Of a DNA stretch of 64,000 nucleotides, positions 36,721-47,177 are shown piece after piece. Numbering within the stretch: position 1 is the first letter of the stretch; each line of letters starts with the position of its first letter. The DNA comes from Ophioderma brevispina (lineage: Eukaryota; Echinodermata; Ophiuroidea; Amphilepidida; Ophiodermatidae): contig JAMKCH010035170.1 of NCBI GenBank assembly GCA_023653785.1, forward strand, positions 248,001 through 312,000, in the 5' to 3' direction. A program made the position numbers and the translations under genes. The notes beneath the pieces are model-generated. The model had not been told where the DNA came from. It saw only the letters and a program-made list of their open reading frames with translations, and did not search any database.

Positions 36721-39049
36721 CGAACCATTTCGTGTGGTGTGTTAATTGTATATGTGGGGGTGGGATGTTGAATGTTTGACATATGATTGAGACTATTTAA
36801 CTTGATCGGCATATACCTATAGGGGCCCCAGTTGGTTTTGTTGTCCACGGGCCCCGAACATGCTAGCTACGGCCACTGCCAGGGACCCCAGATTTTAACC
36901 GAATGGTCAAAATTTTGGTTATCAGAAGAAATCTACTATTTTTCTGATTTACCCTGTGAAATTTAGGGCTAAGGGAGTTTGGGTGTTGGATGTGTACGAG
37001 CGAAATAGGGGGGATGCCCCATTTTGTTCAAGCATGTTAGTTTTACATCGATAGTTACTCTATGGGGATTGCAAATAAGTATTAATTCTCATTTTCAAAA
37101 CGGTTGAAATATCAGCGCGAAACTTTACAGATAGGGTTTGAGGTAAGGCCATACACCAAATTACAAATTTATTAGACTTATCTCACCGTAAAATTTTTGG
37201 ATGACATTTGTGTATAGGTCTACTAAGTTAGTGTTTTCGCAGTGCTTTTATTTGCAACACATTCACAATCTCGTAATACTCGCCAATATATATTTTTTCA
37301 GTGTTTTGATTGAATCAAATTTTTAAGCAGTATCTGTAATTTTTCTCAGAGTAATTATTGTGGCAGAATTTGGTCAGTAAAATACTGCCAAAAAATGAAT
37401 ATTTTTTAGTGTGGCAAAATTGTCTCAATACGCTACAATTCTATAGGCTAACCAGTGTTGCTCGAGAAAGGAGATGATCTCGCAATATCCCATTGATCGA
37501 TATAGGTCACTTTATAAGCTGTCGTAGGTGGTTTTCCAGGTACAGCACACAGACGAATGCTGATTGGTTGTTTGGAAGACTTTCATTTGGCTTTGTAAGG
37601 GGGTGATTTCCAAAGTGAAAAGCTATTATATCTAAAAATTGGAATGTTATTTTGGGCTCAATATTTGGTAATATGAAAAGAGCTTTGTGATTAGTATCAA
37701 TCATATGCAAAAAACTCAATTTCGCCAAATGTTCGATGCTGTTTAAAGACCATGACTATCTGAAATATGTCCATCGCGTATATGAACAGATGAAGTCATT
37801 TAACACTCAAGGCGCGAAAATCGACATCAACCGACAAACCCCTTATTTTTATCACAAAATTGCTAAAAAATTAAAGCTGTACGTTTTCATACCATATTTG
37901 ATTATCATGCAAATTCATTTAAAATAAGACAACATTATAGTCTTACAACAGTGTTTCTACTAGCTTCTCCAAAGCTACTCTTTGCACTTTATACTTCGGT
38001 GAAAAGTGTTAACCGGTTAACATTTGACGCGCGACTAGGTTTGTCACATAAAACTAATGATTTATTCAGATAAACCAGGACCGTGTCGCCATTTTATATC
38101 TATCTAGGTTAGCATTGAATTTGATACTATTGAAGCATAAACATGACAAAGCTATGCTAAAATATCTACAAAAATCACAATTGTTTTATATTATTTGTAT
38201 TTTTATTACAAATATTTACATGAAGAAGTTGTAGTGTTGACCGTCCTGCTGAGCTGTTAACATTGATCTTCTGGCTCACAGAGGCCTGCCCGCATTGTGA
38301 TTAGTATTTCCCCACAAATTCCGACATAGAAAACCTGAAATCGTAACCATATGGGCTCGCATCAAATAAAAGGAATCAAACTATAGCTTGAGTTAAAAGC
38401 TTAGGTACTTCCCATGACTTGTAATATAACTGTAAATAAGAAGGTATTTTGTTAAAATAACTACCCAATTGATGACAAGTTGTATTTACACCCTGTCCGA
38501 GGGTCATTACTATTTAAACGTAGGCGCTTAGTTTGCCTACAGTACTCTACATTTTTCTCCTGAAATGAATAATTCATCTCGATTTTCGCGGTGATACTTA
38601 ATTATCGCAAGATGTTGTATTGTGTTTGATTTATTATTTATATCGGGCATAACATGGATTTATTTAAATCACATTAATTCGTATCACCCGAAAAGAAAAC
38701 CAAGAAGGCTTATTATAACTTTTTTCTTTAGAATGTTTGTACGTTATTATGAAAGAGTCATATGCACAGAAATGCATACATTATAAATTAGAAGTTAGAC
38801 AGTCTACGTAAACAAAATTTTTCCGAAAGTTTGTCCCGCCCTAAATACATGGGGTAATCCACGAGAACATGTAAAAAATCGGATTTTATCGTATTGGTGT
38901 TCAGAAAGTTTCTTTACTAGCTAATTAGCCTCGAACAGGATGGTGATAGCTTGTGGACCGAAATGCAATTCCAGCTTTCATATCCACCTTTCAATTGGCT
39001 TCATGTGACGTGCGGCTGAAGATCCATACGGTTATTTTCAATCGACGGA

Positions 39050-39142
39050 TTAGTTAGGTTGCAAGTTAGGATTCTAAGGGGTTAGGGTTTAGGGTTTTGG
39101 GTTAGGGTTTATTTGGGTTTTCGGTTTTGGTTGCGGTAGTTA
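39050..39142 (+). repeat. degenerate telomere-like array (unit D)
   Basis: Third copy, with TTAGGG and TTTGGG variants and irregular spacing, in the same context of GGCTGAA and GGGTGAATATCC motifs. Confidence 0.7.
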
Positions 39143-41034
39143 ATGGCCAAGCTATGCGACTGACTTCCGGGTGAATATCCTCGACCAATTTTTAAACCTG
39201 GACCGTGTTAACTCGAGTTAAGCTCCGAAAGATAATTTGAACTTCTAAGGCCGTTTGAAGCCTTTTCTAATATCTCGTCAAGATTAACTATTTTAAATGC
39301 ATTTTGCTTTCCCTCGGAATCGTCTGAATCCCAAGAGATAACAACTTTCACCTAATTACCCTTAATGCGTTAGAAATGAAGTGAACTGAGGGGCATGATG
39401 GAAAGAAAAAGACCCGGGCGATGTATTTGAAGCCAGTTTGCCCATATAGCGATATCTACAAACCAAACACGGTATCGCACACCCTCCATCAAGCATTTGG
39501 ATGTCATTTGGTAAACTTGTGAATAGAGTGTCTTTTTTGTACACTGTCTGATATTCGATTGTATTGTAAAGTCATACCTACGATTACCGTTAAACGTGAA
39601 GCTTAAAACCAATATTTCTCAGTTTTCATGTTTTTCCCCTTATGTTTGTTTAAAACTAATCAATTTGATGTATTTGAGCCTTGTAATATCGATTTCTTAA
39701 GTTTTGTAAATACAAAGATATCTTCATCTAATACATCAGTGGGTTTAAGGCAAACGGCCAGCGAATATGTGGCGTAACGCAGATTTATGTTTTAAAATGT
39801 CTTATGCTGTTGGGTTTCGGTTTGTAACAATTTAATACACACGTACGAATCAGTATCGTTTTCTTGAAAAGAAAAATGTCACGCATATAGAGGATTTCCT
39901 CGGCCACTCAAAAGAATAGACTAAGGCTACAGTGTTTGGACTCCTTTTATTTGAATGGACTTTTCAAGCTTATTCATATAGGTAAAACAATGTATATTTT
40001 CAGTCATTTTGTACCACAATTTATGTATTTTGCGAATTTCCAATTGACACTGTTTGCGTGCTTAACATTCAAAAACCAATACACGAATTCTGTGTCCCGT
40101 GTGAACATTAACGTTGTTAGTATGCTTGTAGAACAAATTTACACCCGGTTATAGAATATCATGAAAATATTCACGTAAATGCAGGAACTCTTCCGTTCGT
40201 TAACCCACAGAAAATCGATACAAGATGTGCTAGCATTTACTTAATCATGATAAAAGGGGCCATGTATAGTTGCTAAGTATTTTACACACGAATTGAAAAA
40301 AAAGCGATCTATTGCTTACAAGTTTGTTGATTGGAAACGTTGACAACCAAGCCGAGAATCTACGACGTCACCAAATAGAATCTGGACGCCTATTTTTCAT
40401 TATTGCAAAAGGGTTTTTATATGATTCACAAGAGTTCCGTTTAATTGACAAGGAACAAGCAAATGCTATCTACTGCTGATAAAATCGGCCGATGAAAACA
40501 TTTTAACAAAATCCTACATTATAAGCACAAATAGAGTAGTTGATGAATGACGAGTTCAAATACTGAGTTGTCATAAAACCGCTAAAGGAATGCGTACTTT
40601 TCAATGCTTGTTTCCTTAATCCGTTAATGAAGACACTCGAATTCAATGCTACTTCTACTCCTACAGCATTCATTAAAGAAAACATTAACCAATTCGATGC
40701 TATCCCACGCTGAGAAACCAGTTGGTGATCAAGACAGGCTGATTTTGAATTAGTCCACTGATCAAACTGCACGCTAAATGCTAACACTACTTTAACCGTT
40801 AGTGCCGACCTAAAATTCAAGTGCGATCTACGGCTGACAACCGTCACGAGTGGGCGCAATAAAATAAAATTTAAAAAAACTCCGAAAAACGTGGGGGGTG
40901 GGTGGGGGGGGGACATTAAAATGGCCAATGGTGAAACAAATATTACCCAAAATTAAAAATGTGTAAAACTAAATGGTTAAAGTTTTAGTGACGAAGACTT
41001 CTAAATGATGTGATATGCGATCCAACCACTGATA

Positions 41035-42340
41035 AGACTTCTCAATGCTATCTACTGCTATAGAACCATTGATGAAGACGTTTCTATCGTCCCTTGTCAC
41101 CTTATATAACCATAAACATCTAAATGTTATCTACATGCTGATAAATCCATTGAATACATTCTAAATGCTATCTACTACTGCTGTATTTCCATGATGGCGA
41201 CTTATAATGCTATTTATTTGTGTGAATACACCCCATTGATGAAGCAATTCTTAATGCCATCTACTGCTGATACACCATGAGAAGACATTCTTAATGGTAT
41301 CTACTGCTGACACAACCACTGATGAAGACAATCTTAGTGCCATCTACTGCGTGATACAACCAATTGATGAGACATTCTTATGCATAATACTTCTGATATA
41401 AACCATTGAATGAAGACATCTTAATGCCATTTACCGCTGATACAACCATTGTACAGACATCTTAATGCTATCACCTGGATACAACCATTGATTAAGCATC
41501 TTAATGGTACTACTGCTGATACGCATTGAGAATACATCTTAAGCTATCTATGCTGGTAAACCCTTGATGAGACACTCTTTATGCTATTCCTACTGCTGAT
41601 ACAAACCATTGATGAAGAACATTCTTAATGCCATCCACTGCTGATACAACCACTGGACGAGACATCTTTGTCATCTAGAATGCTGATACAACCCCTGATA
41701 AGATTCTAAATGCTTCTACTGCTTATGAACCAGGATGGAGAACATCCTAAACGCCGTCCGCTGCTGATACAACCCTGATGAAGACATTCTTATGCCATCT
41801 ACTGCTGATACACATTGATGAGACATTCTTAATGTCATCTACTGCTGAATAAAAAACCCCTTAAAAAAACCGTAATAAAACCTTGAGGAGAAAATCTTAT
41901 GCCATCTCCTGCTGATACACCCATTGAGGAAGACAATCTGTAATACAGTTTTGCTGATACACCAATGATGGATGACTTCTCCAATCCGATCTACTGCTGA
42001 TATAACATGAATGAAGACAATCTTACCTGCCATCTACTGCTGATACAACATTGAGAAAGACAATTTTAATGCTTTACGCTGATAACAACCATTGAGTGAG
42101 AACAACTAATGATATCTACTGCTGATACAACCACTGATGAAGACACCTAAATGCTATCTATTTCTGATAGCAACATTTGATGCAGATCACCTAAATGTAT
42201 CTGCTCTGATAGAGCCATTATGGAGACATTCTAATGCTCTTCTATTTTGAAATACAAGTCCATCGAAAGTGCTATCTACAGATGATACATCATGATGAAA
42301 GATATTCCGATCGTTTCTCTACTGTTGATCAACATTGTGA
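41035..42340 (+). repeat. 43-bp minisatellite (end of unit D), about 30 noisy units
   Basis: Same consensus, but units range in length because of frequent one- and two-base deletions (GATACACCATGAGAAGAC and similar). It is the longest array in the window. The indel pattern matches the rest of 33.8-42.3 kb. Confidence 0.85.
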
Positions 42341-45147
42341 GAATTCCGATTGCTATTTCTATTTGTCTTCCTGACACAAGGTATTTTATATTTCAATGTT
42401 TTATTATTTTTATTCATTAAATCAAATTTTTTAAACACAAAAGGCTGTAAAAAAAACGGTTACACTTCATCATACAGTCACACTTACTGTAACATGCAGT
42501 CAAAAGGGAACTCTTCAACAATAATTAAACACTACAAATGGATACAAATTCTCAAAGGAAGGCCCAAAGTCCATTTGCGCACAGCTTATACAAACGTTAG
42601 ATAAAGCCTCGGAAATGTTTTATTAGTGCTGAACGAGCCATTGATTTATACATTCAATAGTACTAGACACTGCTAAGGAAGCTTTCCATGAACACACATG
42701 TGAAGTATATCCGTACACGAGTCTGGTGTAGACAAGCAGTTATTGCAAATGGAATTTCTTGCTAACATTCCCGATGAGGACATTCAGATGCGTTCTTTCT
42801 GGTAAAGGTTGAGGATGAAACTCTTTAGAGTATAGTCTCTTAAGTGAAGCAATTTAATAAATATAAATACCAAAATGACGGTGATATTACCGCACTTATT
42901 GAACGTCTATACCCCATGCAAGCAGAATCTTCATCAAATTTTAGTTTTGGGCTGCGAAAGTGTCAAAAACAAAAACAAAAGAAATGAAGAAAATTGAAGA
43001 TAAATGGGGAAAGGAGGGGAAGGGCACATAAATTTTGTTGGGGGCGTGAAGCATTTTTAATTAATTTGGGAGGAGTTGGACCCCGTAAATACCACACTGA
43101 TGTCTACTTTAAGGACTGAACCCTGTTTGTCAGAAGTTGCCTAATGTTTGTTTAAATAGATTCTTAATGAATACAGGATGTTGGCAATTTCAGGGAGGAG
43201 CCATGGCAGGTGGTGGGTGAGTATTTCTGGAATCTATTTTCATTGCCAATAAAACGATGCTTGTTTGTTTTTTGTTTTCGTGTGTTTGTTGTTTGTCTGT
43301 GTTTGTAAACAGTCAGTGCTGTGACCCATTTCCTTATGTCTTGCTTATTCTGTCATGGCTTGTGTGTCTAAATTTGCTACTTGTGTGTATAATTTGAATA
43401 TAAAAGAAAAGGAGAACACGTATTCCCTAGTTAAGTTTCATCTATCTGTCTGTCTGTCTGTCTGACTGACTGCACTTGTCGTCTTCTGTTGTTTGTTTGT
43501 TTGGTTGTTCGTTTGTTTGTTTGTTCTCCCTGAAACCTGATGTCCTATGGGTGGCGATCGAGTGGTGACTCCCCTCTTCAAAAACTCCCAACCTTGAATA
43601 ATAGTACGTTCCTATATACACAAATCACGGCCATTATTCCTGAACGACTTTTGACTTATCACATCATAGTAAGATAAATGGTACGGGAAGCGACGTCAAG
43701 GACCACAATGTATGAAAGCATTTTTGTATCAATCATTCGAACTATTACCTCAATAGCATATCGCTAACGATAACTACTCATATATCACAAACCTTTTTTT
43801 TTTCAAAACTCAAAAAATAGGCCGGGTCATATATCTTTCTTCGATTCATAACCCTTACGTACACGAGTATCACAATTGCAAATCTGCAGAAAAAACGTCA
43901 AATGTTATCCAGCAATTTGATGATGAAAATGGCCCAAAATAGACGCGTCTCTTTCTTTTTCAGTGCCAAGCTAATATCATCTCAATCACTGAGTACAAAT
44001 CAACACATTTCCAAGACAGCGGAATCGCCTCCAAGCAGCCGTAGTCAAATAAGTTTTTCCAAATTGATTCGCTAGTATATTTTCCTTTTTGAAAAAAACC
44101 GCGGCGTCAGAAATGATAATCTTGGGCATTTTTTGATAAACGTTCCATAAAACGTCTTCTTTTTTTGCGTTCATCATCCTTGCCCGTGCCATCGAATAAC
44201 AGCTTGCTTTTTTATAACTCTTAGACGATTTCTCGTAGATACTATCATGTTGTTTGTCAGAAAAGATAACTCAATTTATAGAAAGAAGTTTATTTCATTC
44301 TTTACGTTTTTCTTCATCTTCTTTGCAGTTAAAATAAGAGAAAAACTGAAAAGGAGGCCGTGTCATTTGTAATACCTATCCTTATTTGGTAGCAATTTGC
44401 CCTTTTATCCACAGATGGTTCCGAGTGCGTATAATAACACAGCCGCCGACATTTTCTCTTTCTTTCTCAAAAAGATCTTGTTTTATCACTCGCGTATTGA
44501 AACCTAACCAAATATTGCATCTAACACATGGTATACTCTTATATAAAGTTCGGGAAAAAGATTTAATATATTTTCCCTAAGGTTCACGCAGAAAATCCGC
44601 GTACGTGAAGTGAATAAAGTCGGCTAAGGTGTCCGACTGACTGTGTATACCTTCAAGGGGAATACGGCGCTAATAAAGAAGCGGATAAAAAAGAAGAAGA
44701 ACTTCACTTAAAGTATTAGAATATGCGGTGTGCATTTGACGATATAGCTTTGTTTCAGTTCTTTAAAACATTAGAGTGGATTTCTTAATAAAAGTATATC
44801 AATCTTTATACAACTATTTGTCAGTAAAATCAAAATCAGTTTTTATGCATTATTTTGGTTCAAAACAAGTTTCTTTCAGATTTGTAACTATTTTAAGTTG
44901 TATGTGATGCGAGCGAGCCAAAACAGGTGTATGTCGGGGATTTTATTTAGCAGATATAACCTAAAATGTGTCAATAGATCTTTTGTAATCGCTTGTGTTT
45001 TTGAACATTTTAAATGCGTATAACGACCAAACCAAGTTTTATATAAACACGAAATCGCATATAAAAGCATGCCTTTAACAAAACACGAATTTGTTTTATT
45101 TCAATTGGATTTACTTAAAGGACTGATAGCATCGTTCTCAGAATCCC
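42341..45147. other. single-copy DNA with simple repeats; no firm gene
   Basis: Simple repeats include TCTG units at about 43443-43470 and TTTG units at about 43488-43530. Two isolated splice-like contexts (a GCCATGGCAG start followed by GTGAGT at 43217, and a pyrimidine tract plus CAG at 43961-43963) are discussed as a finding but are too weak to annotate as a gene. Confidence 0.5.
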
Positions 45148-46636
45148 ATAGTCCAGGCATCAGATTCATTGATACCTAATATCAACCTTGTTTTATTAGA
45201 TATATAATGTTTTTCAATGGTTTCTAGACCATTTTTTTTATGCTGATTCTGAATCCGATGGATGCCAGACGAGCAACCTTGAGCATTTCTGTAAAAACGC
45301 AAAAAATCAAAATGGCCACCAAAACACAAAACATTCTTCTCTTGATCACTCAAAAGGTGTGATTTTTCATCCTGTCTCGTTTAAACGTTCATTGTGACCA
45401 ATTAACATATGATTTTGTAACTACGTAATCAATGTATTCAATATGGTCGTCAATACAATAAAGTGTCTGATCGTGATCTATTTTTTGACTACAGATTGGT
45501 AATTTGGTATCGATCTTGGTGTTTTGGCAGCGGTCAAGAAATTAATTAAAATCATAAGACATAATCTTTTAAAAATGGAATAATAAATTCCGTCATTATA
45601 GGATCCAAAGATGGCTTCCGATACTATATAAGATGGCTATAATTTATAGTTGTGCCTAACCTAGTACTGCAATGTTTGTGTATATCCCTGTACGTAAGTC
45701 AATCAGATCAATGTACACATCGTTACGTAATCAGAGGAATCGATACATGTAAGATGCCATCCAAAATGGGTATCCAATATGGCTGGAAATGGAACTTATA
45801 CAAAGCGGCGAAAAATCCAATCACTAATAGTCTAGAGAGATATGTTTCTTTGTTTTTGGTAGGTTTTAGGCGTCCATTGGCATCCATGTTGGGATATTTG
45901 ATGAATAACGACTCAATGACACTTAAGATAGCCTTACTGGGGATTTTGGAAGTGATAATTCAACTAAAACCACAAAATATATATAATTAGCCTACAGCGT
46001 GAATGAATTACTGACCTTTACTGATCGACATTTGCAGCCATACTGAACCCCTATCTAGGATGCAATATTGCAGATATCAATCACTTTGATTATGTTATGA
46101 TATTTAAATTGCTCTGAATCAGTTATAGTGATATACACAAACATGGCAGCTCTTGCCTTTAAATAGTAAGGAATTCTGCCATTTTGGAGCCATCTTGAAT
46201 GGTTTATTGATTTGATTGATTAGCAAATTGTTGAAAGCTATTCGTAATTGTTTCAATTAATATAGTGATTGCTAAAAGCATTGGTATCATGTTACCATTC
46301 TACGATCAAAAGTAGATAAATATCAGATGGTTTGTTGTATTGGCGGCCATATTGAATCTCTTAATTAGGTGGTTAATGAATCACATATTATTTGGTCACA
46401 ATGGGTGTTTTGACTGGACAGGCAAAACAAAAATACAACTTTTGAGTAATTAACATATGAGTTTTTGGTGTTTTGGTGGCCATTTTGAATTTTTGCGTTT
46501 CCTCGAAAATGCTCAAGGTTTTTCGTCTGGCATCCATCGGATTCAGATTCAGCAGGAAAAACTGGTCTAGAAAACATTGAAAAACATTATATATATGGTA
46601 TAACAAGGTCACATGGTCTGTAGCCTGGACTACCAG
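45148..46636. mobile_element. 1.49-kb near-complete palindrome (giant foldback element)
   Basis: Almost the whole interval is an imperfect inverted repeat around a centre near 45.9 kb. Pairs that can be followed from outside in: ATAGTCCAGGC with GCCTGGACTAC; ATGTTTTTCAATGG with CATTGAAAAACAT; GAATCCGATGGATGCCAGAC with GTCTGGCATCCATCGGATTC; CAAAATGGCCACCAAAACAC with GTGTTTTGGTGGCCATTTTG; CATTGTGACCAA with TTGGTCACAATG; ATTCAATATGGTCG with CGGCCATATTGAAT; ATGTTTGTGTATATC with GATATACACAAACAT. The 112-codon ORF at 45652-45990 lies inside one arm and is not mirrored as protein. Outer ends without a clear target duplication leave the transposon class open. Confidence 0.8.
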
Positions 46637-46925
46637 ATTTTACCGGAAGTTTCGGTGTCTAAGGAAAGCTACTATTTTTCTAATTTATGTTGTGAAATCG
46701 TATCACTAAAATGTTTGGTTTGGATGTTATGAGCCCAAATGTGCCTCATTTTGGTTGACTAATATTTTATTCTACACAGTACTCTATGGGGTTTACAAAA
46801 TCACGTGTTTTAGCTCTCACATTCAAAAAATGGATTGAGCTATCGCGGCGCGAAACTATACAGTTGGAGATTTCGAGTCAAGGTCATTTAATTAAGACGA
46901 AAATTTCATAAATTAAATCGGTCAC
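46637..46925. repeat. copy of the repeat that hosts the hAT-like element, without the insertion
   Basis: CCAGATTTTACCG (46632-46645) through the GGCGCGAAACTATACAG and AAGGTCAT motifs matches 28834-29110 in the same orientation. To the left, AAGGTCACATGGTCT matches AAGGTCCATGGTCCT at 26466. The stretch between these two is therefore the uninterrupted site of the hAT-like insertion at 26510-28825. Confidence 0.65.
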
Positions 46926-47092
46926 CCCCTTTAATATCATAATTTTGTAACATTCATATTTCACTACTCCACAGACTACTGCAACGACAAACACAAAAAC
47001 AAGAACAGAAAAAAATTAAATCGTGGCCGCCGCAAAATGAACCATCTCAGGTATATGGGCTATATACGCGGCTTTATGGACAATAACGATTG

Positions 47093-47176
<84 letters not shown>
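47093..47176 (+). repeat. (TTTA)n microsatellite, 21 perfect units
   Basis: About 84 bases of uninterrupted TTTA repeat, with a shorter imperfect relative near 47284-47310. Confidence 0.95.

Positions 47177-47177
<1 letters not shown>

Larger units (their letters stand above)
34566..36878. mobile_element. hAT-like transposon, copy 2
   Basis: Paralogue of 26510-28825, with the left end CAGGGGCGTAGCTACT and the right end, inverted, CAGTGGCCGTAGCTAGCATG. Flanks are AAGGGAGC and CCAGGGAC. It was copied as part of the 4-kb block rather than by a new transposition, because the sequence outside it is also shared. Confidence 0.65.
33785..37740 (+). repeat. 4-kb duplicated block, copy 2 (indel-rich)
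   Basis: Same order of elements as 25745-29720. Single bases are missing or added every few tens of bases, and homopolymers are expanded: a 30-base A run at 34724-34753 where copy 1 has 8, a C run near 36452-36463, and a T/G run near 34190-34202 absent from copy 1. Confidence 0.9.
23286..37760. other. 14.5-kb segment that splits the third duplication unit
   Basis: The two sides of this segment are adjacent in copies A and B (B position 15811). A weak 14-base similarity, AAGACCCATAATAT at the left edge and AAGACCATGACTAT at the right edge, could be a diverged target duplication or microhomology. The segment contains two direct copies of a 4-kb block plus single-copy DNA. It could be a genuine insertion, a rearrangement or an assembly join. 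Confidence 0.6.
37761..42340 (+). repeat. segmental duplication unit, copy D (right part of the split unit)
   Basis: Similarity to A and B starts at the B position where C ends (15811) and runs through the region of ORF 9086-9328, the telomere-like array and a long 43-bp minisatellite. Unlike C, this part has single-base insertions and deletions every few tens of bases relative to A and B, so no reading frame survives. Confidence 0.8.

Noticed and set aside
40503..40928. 141-codon minus-strand ORF
   Set aside because: It lies in the indel-rich part of duplication unit D. The equivalent stretch of B (about 19180-19430) is not open in that frame, the predicted protein has no motif, and its start lies in a G-rich low-complexity strip.
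45652..45990. 112-codon plus-strand ORF
   Set aside because: It lies inside one arm of the giant palindrome, has no motif, and the complementary arm does not preserve it.
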